From JBEKHI01 sp050012355 (GTDB lineage: Bacteria; Actinomycetota; Actinomycetes; Streptosporangiales; Streptosporangiaceae), in NCBI GenBank assembly GCA_050012355.1, contig JBEKHI010000207.1:1-26743 (forward strand): 26,743 bases of DNA, given 5' to 3'. Shown here piece by piece: positions 8,499-15,701 of the stretch. Under the pieces are notes generated by a model. The model did no database searches. It saw only the letters and a program-made list of their open reading frames with translations, and was not told the origin of the DNA. The position numbers and the translations under genes were made by a program. Every line of letters begins with the position of its first letter. The first letter of the stretch is position 1.

Positions 8499-8532
8499 CA
8501 AGCGAGGCAATGCCGCGCGAGATAATGACAGG

Positions 8533-9579
8533 GTGCTGATACCCGAGGATCTCGACACGCCGGCGCTCGTTGTAGACAACCGCCAGCTGACCCGGAACAT
8601 CACCCGGATGGCGGACGCCGCGGCCGCGGCGGGCATCGCGCTCCGGCCGCACGCCAAAACCCACAAGTGCCCGCAGGTCGGGCGGCTGCAGCTGGAACAC
8701 GGTGCCGCCGGGCTGACCGTCGCCACGATCAATGAGGCGGAACTGGTCGCCGACGCGGGCGCCACCAGCGTGTTCATCGCTTATCCGGTCTGGGCGGGAG
8801 GCGCCCGACGGTCACGGATCGCCAGCCTGCGTGAGCGCGTCGACCTGCGGGTAGGCGTGGACAGCGTGACGGCGGCCGAGCAGTTCACAACCGGACAACG
8901 GGTACTCATCGAGGTGGACTGCGGGCAGCACCGTTCCGGGGTGCTCCCCGGCGATGTAGCCGGGCTCGCCGCCGAGTGCCTGCGGCTCGGACTCGACGTC
9001 GTCGGCGCGTTCACCCATCCGGGCCACGCGTACGACGCACCGGACGGTGCGGCCGGGGCGGCGGCGGACGAGCGCGCCGCGCTCACGACGGCGGGCGAGG
9101 CGCTGAAAGCCGTCATCGGCCGTGAGCCGGAACTCAGCGGCGGGTCGACACCGACCGCTTACGACGGGGTCGCCGCGCCGCTAACCGAAGTGCGGCCCGG
9201 CACGTACGTGTTCGGTGACCGGCAGCAGATGCGGCTGGCCGGCCTCACCGCGGACGACATCGCGCTCGTCGTCGTGGCCCGCGTGGTGTCGGTACCGCGG
9301 CCCGGCGAGGCGGTGCTCGACTGCGGCTCGAAGACGCTGTCCAAGGACCGGCCGTCCTGGCTGGCGGGGCACGGCCTGATACTGGAAGCACCGGAGGCGG
9401 TGATCGACGAGCTAAGCGAGGAACACGCCGTGGTGCACGGCATCCGAGCGAACGTGGGCGATCTGGTGCGGGTCATCCCCAACCATGTGTGCACAGTGGT
9501 GAACCTCAGCCGCGAACTAGTCATCACCGACGGCGGTTCCGTAACGGATCGGTGGCCGGTCGGCCGACATCTTGTGTGA
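8533..9579 (+). CDS. D-threonine aldolase / D-serine dehydratase-like PLP enzyme (alanine racemase fold)
   Basis: A 348-residue fold-type III PLP enzyme. LDTPALVVDNRQL opens the barrel domain, RPHAKTHKCPQVG holds the Schiff-base lysine, and AGATSVFIAYPV and IEVDCGQHRSGV are family blocks. The C-terminal D-serine-dehydratase-like domain ends in VRVIPNHVCTVVNL, whose His-x-Cys motif binds the catalytic metal in the D-threonine aldolase/DSD1 group. It should cleave or deaminate a D-3-hydroxy-amino acid; the exact substrate cannot be read from sequence. The GTG start has no good ribosome site; GATAAT 6 nt upstream suggests a leaderless mRNA. It may take part in D-amino-acid turnover, but no neighbour supports a specific pathway. 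Confidence 0.85.
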   Translation: MLIPEDLDTPALVVDNRQLTRNITRMADAAAAAGIALRPHAKTHKCPQVGRLQLEHGAAGLTVATINEAELVADAGATSVFIAYPVWAGGARRSRIASLRERVDLRVGVDSVTAAEQFTTGQRVLIEVDCGQHRSGVLPGDVAGLAAECLRLGLDVVGAFTHPGHAYDAPDGAAGAAADERAALTTAGEALKAVIGREPELSGGSTPTAYDGVAAPLTEVRPGTYVFGDRQQMRLAGLTADDIALVVVARVVSVPRPGEAVLDCGSKTLSKDRPSWLAGHGLILEAPEAVIDELSEEHAVVHGIRANVGDLVRVIPNHVCTVVNLSRELVITDGGSVTDRWPVGRHLV

Positions 9580-9607
9580 ACGCGCACAGAGCTGTCCACT
9601 TGAGTCC

Positions 9608-9626
9608 ATCGCTGTTCAGCAGCGAT
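9608..9626. promoter_or_regulatory. Operator candidate before the galactanase gene
   Basis: ATCGCTG and CAGCGAT (9608-9614, 9620-9626) form a perfect inverted repeat around TTCAG, 22 bp before the galactanase ATG and directly upstream of its ribosome site. Size and placement fit a repressor site for a sugar-responsive regulator. It could instead be a leader hairpin. Confidence 0.35.
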
Positions 9627-9647
9627 CAGGCTCAAAGGAGAACTCTG

Positions 9648-11288
9648 ATGCGTAAGAGATCTTTCACGCTGTTCGCGGCCGGGGGAGCGTTGCTCGTCGC
9701 GCTGCCGCTTTCCGGCGTGGGCGCCGCGCACGCCACCACGGCCATAACAACCAAAGCGGCTCCCACCGTTAACTGGGCGATCGACGGCACCGCGACCGCC
9801 ACCACCGCGGAGAGCGGATATCCGGCGGCGAACGCCATTGATGGCGACGCCAGCACCGACTGGTGCACCGACGGCTGGACCGGAACGCTGACCGTTGACC
9901 TCGGACAGGCCCGCGACCTCACCGACCTGGGGATCACCCTCGACAACACCAGCCCGAGCGCGTCCGCGACCCTGGAGTACGCGAGCACCGCTGGCGACTG
10001 GCAGCAGGCCGTCGCGCTTAAGGACGTCGCACTGGACGCGGGCAACCCGATGTACTTCCCGCTGCCGAAGCACGTCACCGCCAGGTACCTCGAGCTGACC
10101 GTTTACTCCGACACCGGCGGCGACGTCTGCGTGGGGGAGTTCCGCGCTTACGGGCCCGACCCCGCCGCGGCCGGGATGGACTTCGGCGCAGACCTGTCGT
10201 TCACCCCGCAGGAACTCGCGGCTGGCGCGAAGTTCACTTACGACGGGAAGGAAGGCACCCCGGTAAGCATCATGCACGAGGCCGGCGCGAACTACGTGCG
10301 GATGCGGCTATGGGTTGACCCGCCAGCGGGTTACAGCGACCTGGCCACCGATCTCGCTCTCGCGAAGGAGGTAAAGGCGCAAGGAATGAAGGTCTACCTG
10401 GACATCATGTACTCCGACTTCTGGGCCGATCCGACCAAGCAGAACGTCCCGGCCGCCTGGGCCGGGCAGGATCTCGACCAGCTCACCGCGACCGTGCAGA
10501 GCTACACCAAGCAGGTGATCGGCGCGTTCGCCAGCCAGGGCACTCCCGCCGACATGGTCTCCATCGGCAACGAGATCCGCAACGGCATCCTGTGGCCCTA
10601 CGGTGAGCTGAACTGCGCGGCTGGCACCACCTGCGGCGGCTGGCCCGCGCTCGCCCAGCTGCTCAAGGCCGGCGTCGCCGGCGCCCGCGCGGCCAACCCG
10701 GCCGGGCACCAGCTGCTGATCATGATGCACTACGACCAGGGTGGCAGCTTCTCGCTGAGCTCAGCGTTCTACTCCGAGCTTGAGTCTTACGACGTGCCGT
10801 TCGACGTGATCGGGCTGTCCTACTACCCGGTGCTCGATGAGCCGTCCATCTCCGGGCTGCGCGCGAACGTCGACGGGCTGGCCACCGAGTTCCACAAGCC
10901 GATCGTGATCGCCGAGACCCAGTATCCGTGGACGCTGGCCAACGGCAACTCCCCGCTGGACGACAGCACCGGCGACTTCGCGTGGGAGCAGAGCCAGATG
11001 GAACCCGGCTATAACGCGTCCCCGGGTGGCCAGCTCTCGTTCGTGACTGACGAGCTGTCCATCCTCGCGCTGGCCCCAGACGGGCTGGGAGCCGGACTGT
11101 TCTACTGGGCGCCCGACTGGATCCCCGGCGTGCCGTGGGAACCAGGGACGGGCATCGGCTCGCCCAACGTCAACATGACCCTGTTCAACTTCGAGGGGGC
11201 GGCGCTGCCGTCGGTAAACATCTTCCAGAACCCGGCCGCGGTTTGCGAGCGGGACGACCCCTACAGCTCACCCTGCACGGTGGGCTAG
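9648..11288 (+). CDS. Secreted arabinogalactan endo-beta-1,4-galactanase (GH53) with discoidin-like N-terminal domain
   Basis: The 546-residue protein is predicted to be exported and to hydrolyse beta-1,4-galactan side chains of plant pectin. ATG 9648 is chosen because AAAGGAG lies 7 nt upstream and a signal peptide follows (RKRSFTLFAAGGALLVALPL...AHA). Residues about 45-170 look like an F5/8 type C (discoidin) carbohydrate-binding domain (NAIDGDASTDWCTDGW, LTVDLGQA, ARYLELTVY). The GH53 barrel follows from FGADLSF: NYVRMRLWVDP, YLDIMYSDFWADP, the acid/base Glu in SIGNEIRNGILWP (about E309) and the nucleophile Glu in IVIAETQYPW (about E423). The 3' end overlaps the convergent methyltransferase gene by 21 bp. 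No sugar transporter or regulator is adjacent, so it appears to be a stand-alone degradation gene. Confidence 0.93.
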   Translation: MRKRSFTLFAAGGALLVALPLSGVGAAHATTAITTKAAPTVNWAIDGTATATTAESGYPAANAIDGDASTDWCTDGWTGTLTVDLGQARDLTDLGITLDNTSPSASATLEYASTAGDWQQAVALKDVALDAGNPMYFPLPKHVTARYLELTVYSDTGGDVCVGEFRAYGPDPAAAGMDFGADLSFTPQELAAGAKFTYDGKEGTPVSIMHEAGANYVRMRLWVDPPAGYSDLATDLALAKEVKAQGMKVYLDIMYSDFWADPTKQNVPAAWAGQDLDQLTATVQSYTKQVIGAFASQGTPADMVSIGNEIRNGILWPYGELNCAAGTTCGGWPALAQLLKAGVAGARAANPAGHQLLIMMHYDQGGSFSLSSAFYSELESYDVPFDVIGLSYYPVLDEPSISGLRANVDGLATEFHKPIVIAETQYPWTLANGNSPLDDSTGDFAWEQSQMEPGYNASPGGQLSFVTDELSILALAPDGLGAGLFYWAPDWIPGVPWEPGTGIGSPNVNMTLFNFEGAALPSVNIFQNPAAVCERDDPYSSPCTVG

Positions 11289-12023
11289 CAGCACCGTCGC
11301 GTCGAGCTCGTCGTCGGTGAGCGTTTCCGGCGCGAGCCCGGCGTCCGAGATGGCCGCGACGGCGCGGTCCGCCTGCAGATCACTCGTCTCGGCGAGCAGG
11401 CAACCGCCCGGCGCGAGCCATCGCGGCGCCTCGCGTGCCACCCGGCGCAGCACGTCAAGCCCGTCGGCGCCGCCATCCAGCGTGACCAGCGGTTCGTGCT
11501 CGCGCGCCTCGGCGGGCAGCAGCGGCACCTCGCCGGACGGAACGTACGGCGGATTCACCACGAGCACGTCCACTCGCCCGCGCAGGCCGGCCGGCAGCGG
11601 ATCGAAGAGGTCGCCGGTGTACACGCGGCCCGGCACGTTCCGCGCCGCGCAGCGCACCGCTACCGGATCGATATCGGTCGCGTGCAGTTCCCCCAGCGGG
11701 ACGGCGGCGGCGATGGCCGCACCGATCGCCCCCGACCCGCAGCACAGGTCCACGACAATATTTTTCGGACCAGAACGGCGGATGGCCGATCGGGCGAGAA
11801 ACTCCGTCCTGCGCCGGGGGATGAACACCCCCGGTTCCAGGCTCACCCGGATCCCGAGGAATTCCGCGTACCCGACGACGTACTCCAGCGGCTCGCCGTT
11901 GACGCGCCGGCGGACCAGTGACTCAAGTTCGAGCGGCGAGGTCGCGGCCTTGGCCAGCAGCTCGGCTTCTTCTTCCGCGAACACGCAGCCAGCGGCCCGC
12001 AACCTGATGACGAGATCCTCCAT
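11268..12023 (-). CDS. PrmC-like protein N5-glutamine methyltransferase homologue
   Basis: A 251-residue SAM-dependent methyltransferase. RRVNGEPLEYVVGYAEFLG and VFIPRRRTEFLA are the release-factor-binding features of the PrmC/HemK group; VVDLCCGSGAIGAAIAA is SAM motif I; LHATDIDPVAV is motif II; VLVVNPPYVPSGEV carries the NPPY motif that holds the target glutamine amide. It is shorter than classical PrmC and matches the actinobacterial 'PrmC-related' group, whose substrate is not established. I prefer ATG 12023 (GGGGA 5 nt before it) to the TTG at 12035. It starts 13 bp after the protease remnant, so the two are probably co-transcribed. Confidence 0.85.
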   Translation of the reverse strand: MEDLVIRLRAAGCVFAEEEAELLAKAATSPLELESLVRRRVNGEPLEYVVGYAEFLGIRVSLEPGVFIPRRRTEFLARSAIRRSGPKNIVVDLCCGSGAIGAAIAAAVPLGELHATDIDPVAVRCAARNVPGRVYTGDLFDPLPAGLRGRVDVLVVNPPYVPSGEVPLLPAEAREHEPLVTLDGGADGLDVLRRVAREAPRWLAPGGCLLAETSDLQADRAVAAISDAGLAPETLTDDELDATVLLAHRAG

Positions 12024-12036
12024 GAGGATCCCCAAT

Positions 12037-12877
12037 CTACCGGCCCCGGTGCCCGTGCCGTTTGTGCCGACGGCTCAGGGCCGCGGTGGTCCGGCTCGTG
12101 GTGGTTCGCTGGGCCGTGGTGAGCGTCTCGTCGGCCCGCACCGCCTTGTCGTACAGCGCGGCTACCTGCTGTCCGAACCGTGCCGAATACGACACCTCGT
12201 TGCTGTACCCGCCCTGCTCGTACCCGCCGATAACGCCGATGATCACGCCGAGGCCGGTGACCTGGCTGAAGGCGGCGATCAGCGGGCCGCCACTGGTCCC
12301 GATGGCGTAGCCGGAGCAGTCGAACTCCACCGGAGCGGTGGCGACGTCCCTGATTACGTTCACGCACCCGACCGGCCGGGCGATGCCGTCGGGGTAGCCG
12401 ATGGTCAGCACGCGCTGGCCGTCGGCGGGACTGCCTATCCCGTCCGGTCAGCGACTGCAGGGTCTCGGTGCTGCCGGGCCGCCTGACCAGCAGGAACGCG
12501 ATGTCGTGGTCGGGGGCGGAATGTGACACCCACTTCCCGTCGCGTATCACCTGCCGAACCAGCCACACGCCGTACGGCTCGCGCCCGGCGTTGTATCCAG
12601 GAACGAACGCGACCCTCGACGGCACTCTGCCGTCCAGGCAGTGCGCGGCGGTGATGACCATGTCGCCGCTCGGGCTGTTCACCACGGCCGCCGAGCAGAA
12701 GTGCTTGCCGAGTCCGCCGTGCGGGCCGCGAGAAAACAGCGCTCCTACCGCTCCGACGCCGCCGAACGGCTGGGCGCTCGGCACCGTGTCAGCCCCGGCG
12801 GGCGCGCCGGAAACCGCCGCGAGGGCAGTGGTCGTGAGCAGCAGGCCGGTCCAGCGGCGGATCCTCCTCGCATGCAT
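12037..12877 (-). pseudogene. Secreted trypsin-like serine protease, single-base frameshift
   Basis: The first frame starts at ATG 12877 with a signal peptide (RRIRRWTGLLLTTTALAAVSGAPAGA). It shows HFCSAAVV and ITAAHC (catalytic His, residue 79) and PDHDIAFLLV (catalytic Asp, residue 125), then loses homology after LQSLTG. The next frame, from about 12442 downward, continues at once with GIGSPADGQRVLTIGYPDG and then FDCSGYAIGTSGGPLIAAF (catalytic Ser), ending in a basic tail at TAG 12037-12039. One extra base near 12442 (or a sequencing error there) explains the break. If it were removed, a full S1-family protease with an intact triad and two likely disulfides would result. It has its own well-formed promoter, which suggests recent decay, an assembly error or phase variation. 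Confidence 0.85.
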
Positions 12878-12885
12878 GGACCCAG

Positions 12886-12914
12886 AGTATCGTCTTGATA
12901 ACTATGAGTGACAA
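12886..12914 (-). promoter_or_regulatory. Sigma70/HrdB-type promoter of the protease gene
   Basis: On the minus strand TTGTCA (12914-12909) and GATACT (12891-12886) are separated by 17 nt, close to the housekeeping consensus. Only 8 nt lie between the -10 and the ATG at 12877, so the transcript would be leaderless or nearly so. The -35 abuts the PNP stop codon. Confidence 0.7.
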
Positions 12915-13706
12915 TTAGACACGGGGCAGGATTCGGGCGAGCAACTCGCCGACCCGGGCGGCGGCCGCCCGCGCCGTCGTGGTGACCTCGTCGTGGCTCA
13001 GCGGCTGGCCGGACAGGCCCGCCGCGAGGTTGGTGACCAGCGAGATGCCGAGGACCTCGGCGCCCAGCTCCCGGGCCGCGATCGCCTCGAGCACGGTGGA
13101 CATTCCGACGAGGTCGGCGCCGAGCACGCGCAGCATCGCGATCTCGGCCGGCGTTTCGTAATGCGGTCCAGGCAGCGCGGCGTAGACACCCTCGGCCAGG
13201 CCGGGGTCCGCCTCGTGGGCCAGGGCCCGCAGTCGCGGCGTGTACAGGTCGGTGAGGTCGGTGAACCGGGGGCCGGTGAGGGGGGAGCGACCGGTGAGAT
13301 TGAGGTGATCCCGCACCAGCACCGGCTGCCCGGCCGCGAGACCTTCGCGTATCCCGCCAGCCGCATTGGTCAAAACGATCGTGCCGCATCCACCGGAGAT
13401 CGCCGTCCGGACGGGATGCACGATCGTCGCCGGTTCGTGGCCCTCGTACAGGTGCACCCGGCCGGTGAACACGAGCACGTGCTTGTCGCCGGACCGGACA
13501 TAGCGGACGGTGCGCGAGTGCCCGGGAACGGCCGGCGCGGCGAACCCGCCGAGGTCATCGAGCGGGAACTCGGCCTCGGCGGGACCGATCGCCTCGGCTG
13601 CCGCGGACCAACCGGAACCGAGGATCACGGCGACGTCGAAACGCGGCGCGCCGGTCAGGTCGCGCAGCGTACGGGCGCTCGCCTCTGCTTGGGCGTAGGG
13701 ATTCAT
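12915..13706 (-). CDS. Purine nucleoside phosphorylase (trimeric, PNP/MTAP family)
   Basis: This enzyme phosphorolyses (deoxy)inosine and guanosine to base and pentose-1-phosphate in purine salvage. The chosen ATG 13706 gives MNPYAQAEASARTL, a usual start, with AGAGGA 8 nt upstream; the long in-frame extension to 13982 runs into the divergent promoter region and is rejected. The 263-residue product has VILGSGW (phosphate loop), VPGHSRTVRY, GRVHLYEGH, TNAAGGIREGL, GPHYETPAEIAML (base-binding Glu) and GMSTVLEAIAARELG. TNLAAG carries the Asn that marks 6-oxopurine specificity in trimeric PNPs. It is divergent from the transglycosylase gene at 13976. Confidence 0.95.
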   Translation of the reverse strand: MNPYAQAEASARTLRDLTGAPRFDVAVILGSGWSAAAEAIGPAEAEFPLDDLGGFAAPAVPGHSRTVRYVRSGDKHVLVFTGRVHLYEGHEPATIVHPVRTAISGGCGTIVLTNAAGGIREGLAAGQPVLVRDHLNLTGRSPLTGPRFTDLTDLYTPRLRALAHEADPGLAEGVYAALPGPHYETPAEIAMLRVLGADLVGMSTVLEAIAARELGAEVLGISLVTNLAAGLSGQPLSHDEVTTTARAAAARVGELLARILPRV

Positions 13707-13797
13707 GGCCGCGATCCTCTCGCTGTTGTAGCTGGTCATCAAGCGGGCGATTGTCACAGCATGTGTTATACGTCCGTGATCTGAAGCATCTGTGGCC

Positions 13798-13888
13798 GAG
13801 AAACGTTCTTGTTGAAGATGCGGGCAACCGAAGATCGTTTCTGGCATCCTAGAGCGCCAGCGGTACCTGTCTGAGTGCGAACGCTCAG
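13798..13888. other. Two hairpins in the divergent PNP/transglycosylase spacer
   Basis: AGAAACG (13799-13805) pairs with CGTTTCT (13836-13842). CTGAGTG (13871-13877) pairs with CGCTCAG (13882-13888) around the 4-nt loop CGAA, with one G-U. They sit in the 5' leader region of the first transglycosylase gene. I looked for the c-di-AMP (ydaO) riboswitch, which often controls such genes in actinobacteria, and did not find its conserved core. Confidence 0.4.
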
Positions 13889-13975
13889 TCATGAATCCGT
13901 TGCCCGGCGCGATCGTGTTTCGCCGCACCATAGATTGCGGGAAGCGGCGGGCTTGGCCGACAGGAAAGGACCCTC

Positions 13976-14983
13976 GTGTCACGACGCCGTCCAGGACCGT
14001 CGATGCTCGATTCGGATCCCGCGTCCAGCTATGCGCGGGAGCTCGGTGAGAGGTATGACCAAGGTCCCACGGGGGGATATCCGGCGGCTGATGACAACGA
14101 CCACGCGTATCCGCCCGTCACGACCCCGCAGCCCGCACTCGCGACGTCCGTCCAGCCCGCCGCGGTCGGCCAGCCCGCTGCCCTCGAGCCGGCGCGGGTT
14201 CCGTCGAAGCGCGGCCACCGCCAGCAGAAGCCCGGACGGCGTCAGGCACCGTCGGCGGCCGGACCGACGGCGCGCCCCAAGACCCTCGACGGCGCGGCAC
14301 TTGTCCGCCGGGGCGTACGTAAACACCGGTCATTGCTCGAGCGGCTGGGATTGGTTTACCCCATTGCCGCGATAGCGGTGATTGTCGTCGTGGGCGCGCT
14401 GGTAACCGCGTACCTTGTGTCACCGAATTTGAGCGGTTCAGGCGGAGCCGCAGCTTTCGAGGCGATTACCAACAGCAAGGCGCTAGCGGGGCTAGAGGCC
14501 GAACGCCAGACGCTTATCGATATGAACGCGGCCGCTGCAACTTACAGCTTCAGCGGTAAGCCCAAGGTGGTTTCTCCATCTCAGGTAGTTGCCTCGGCGC
14601 AGGCGGCGGCGAATGCCTCGTCGGCGTCGTCATCTTCTTCATCGACCGCGACTTCGGAGCCGAGCGGCCCGGCGCCCGACCCGGGTTCCGCGGAAGCCAT
14701 CGCCTATGCGCTACTTCCGTCGTACGGGTTCAGCCAAAGTACTCAGTGGGGCTGCCTATACGACGTCTGGGAACGCGAGAGCAGCTGGATCTACGACGCG
14801 GAGAACCCGAGTGGCGCCTACGGCATCCCGCAAGCATTCCCGGCGAGCAAGATGGCAAGCGCGGGCCCGGACTACCTGACCGATCCCAGAACGCAGATCA
14901 TCTGGGGTCTCGGCTACATCCAAGCCACCTACGGCACCCCCTGCGCAGCCTGGAACTTCGAACTAGCCAACGGCTACTACTAA
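13976..14983 (+). CDS. Membrane-anchored lytic transglycosylase-like protein, paralogue 1
   Basis: A 335-residue protein with a type II membrane arrangement. A Pro/Ala/Arg-rich cytoplasmic N-terminus of about 120 residues is followed by one membrane helix (VYPIAAIAVIVVVGALVTAYLV), a short helix-rich stretch, a Ser/Thr/Pro linker (about 205-240) and a C-terminal SLT/Rpf-like lysozyme-fold domain of about 100 residues. The catalytic Glu is likely in CLYDVWERESSW; NPSGAYGIPQAFPASKMASAG, QIIWGLGYIQATYGTPCAAW and a C-terminal GYY complete the domain. Two Cys probably form a disulfide. GTG 13976 is supported by AGGAAAGGA 5 nt upstream. It should cleave peptidoglycan outside the membrane. A paralogue lies 700 bp downstream. 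Confidence 0.88.
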   Translation: MSRRRPGPSMLDSDPASSYARELGERYDQGPTGGYPAADDNDHAYPPVTTPQPALATSVQPAAVGQPAALEPARVPSKRGHRQQKPGRRQAPSAAGPTARPKTLDGAALVRRGVRKHRSLLERLGLVYPIAAIAVIVVVGALVTAYLVSPNLSGSGGAAAFEAITNSKALAGLEAERQTLIDMNAAAATYSFSGKPKVVSPSQVVASAQAAANASSASSSSSSTATSEPSGPAPDPGSAEAIAYALLPSYGFSQSTQWGCLYDVWERESSWIYDAENPSGAYGIPQAFPASKMASAGPDYLTDPRTQIIWGLGYIQATYGTPCAAWNFELANGYY

Positions 14984-15057
14984 GCCCCCCCAGCGGGTGC
15001 GGCTGCTGGGACTGGTGGTGCTCATGAGCGCAGTGAAGCCGCCGCCCGGGTGCGCCG

Positions 15058-15117
15058 TTTCTGGTTGGTGCCGCAGTACCCACACTCTTTCAGGGGTAGT
15101 GCCACACCGACCAGAAA
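15058..15117. repeat. Long hairpin (13-bp outer stem plus inner stem)
   Basis: 15058-15070 (TTTCTGGTTGGTG) pairs with 15105-15117 (CACCGACCAGAAA) with a single G-U. Inside, GCA and TACCC pair with GGGTA and TGC around a 12-nt loop. It could terminate paralogue 1 or be an interspersed palindrome. Confidence 0.55.
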
Positions 15118-15134
15118 TGCTCCGGTCCGCCACC

Positions 15135-15186
15135 CCATGGATGGCCCATCGATAGCCGAATAGCGCCATCGATGGGCCATCCACGG
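15135..15186. repeat. 19-bp inverted repeat with one mismatch
   Basis: Arms 15135-15153 and 15168-15186 match except for one A-C pair and enclose a 14-nt loop; the inner 15 bp are perfect and contain the palindrome ATCGAT at the apex side. It follows the previous hairpin by 17 bp. In build it resembles the hairpin at 2051-2097, but the sequence differs. Confidence 0.6.
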
Positions 15187-15326
15187 CCTAGGTAATGCAC
15201 GCGGGTGCCGCGGAATGTTCACGCGCTGTTGTTGACCTCTCACCGTCGGAAAAACGCTCCGCTTAGGGACGTTTACCTAGCGCCGATGAACCCTTACGTA
15301 AAGTGTCCCTCTAGTAACAATTGATA

Positions 15327-15375
15327 TTGCTCCCGGTCGGGTTTCGACTACAGTGTGTGAGCGGCACACGTGTGC
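15327..15375 (+). promoter_or_regulatory. Candidate promoter with overlapping palindromic operators
   Basis: TTGCTC (15327-15332) and TACAGT (15349-15354) are 16 nt apart. Directly after the -10 lie two overlapping inverted repeats: GTGTG-N5-CACAC (15355-15369) and the perfect 12-mer GCACACGTGTGC (15364-15375). Such placement would allow repression at the transcription start. If used, the next gene has a leader of about 340 nt. Confidence 0.35.
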
Positions 15376-15542
15376 GACCCGGTGGTAGGTATACGCAGCG
15401 CTACGGGAACGTGTTGCTTATGGCATGTTCTGCACCTTTAGTACCCCAGTGTGAGTTTCCTCATATGGGGTTGCGTGCGTGGGCTGGAACCACTGATGGG
15501 CAGCGCTTTTGGCAATGGTTTGCCGGGTTTGCAGTCGATTGC

Positions 15543-15558
15543 TGTGACTTACGTCACG
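15543..15558. promoter_or_regulatory. CRP/GlxR-type binding site
   Basis: TGTGACTTACGTCACG fits TGTGA-N6-TCACA at every position but the last. It is 159 bp before the preferred start of the second transglycosylase gene. CRP-type regulators are known to control resuscitation-promoting-factor genes in mycobacteria and corynebacteria, and this target encodes a related muralytic domain. Confidence 0.55.
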
Positions 15559-15701
15559 CGAAATTCGCTCACTTTACTGCTGGTTGTCAGGCATCGTTGA
15601 TTGCTGACAGCACCTCGCCCGTGTGATGGCTTCCTTTGGTAGCCCGGCGCCCTGACCCGCGCCAAGTCCTCGCGGCCGATGCCTGCCGCGATACGCGGAA
15701 A

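Larger units (their letters stand above)
8234..8532. other. Intergenic region with a 16-bp inverted repeat and a 9-bp tandem repeat
   Basis: No gene is recognised. CATCTTCTCCCGGGTT (8290-8305) is matched perfectly by its reverse complement at 8360-8375, enclosing 54 bp. CAGCCGTAG occurs three times in tandem at 8472-8498. GATAAT at 8521-8526 lies 6 nt before the GTG start of the next gene and could be the -10 of a leaderless transcript. Confidence 0.6.
14984..15701. other. Long structured intergenic region between the transglycosylase paralogues
   Basis: About 700 bp with no recognisable gene but many inverted repeats. In order: a short terminator-like hairpin (CCCAGC 14989-14994 with GCTGGG 15005-15010), two long hairpins (15058-15117, 15135-15186), a hairpin 15265-15309, a promoter-operator candidate at 15327-15375, a hairpin 15443-15471 and a CRP-like site 15543-15558. 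The part from about 15190 to 15600 is richer in A+T than the flanks. No tRNA or known riboswitch core was recognised. Confidence 0.6.

Noticed and set aside
8358..8777. Minus-strand frame over the leader of the aldolase-like gene
   Set aside because: Overlaps a tandem repeat and the start of a well-supported gene; low-complexity Leu/Arg runs come from the 9-bp repeat.
9159..10277. Minus-strand frame opposite the aldolase-like and galactanase genes
   Set aside because: Spans two genes on the other strand and their spacer; composition is that of a shadow frame.
13800..13975. c-di-AMP (ydaO/yuaA) riboswitch before the transglycosylase gene
   Set aside because: Such riboswitches are common before cell-wall hydrolases in actinobacteria, but the conserved GGGGGA-type and GUCAGCU-type core segments are not visible here or in 14984-15701.
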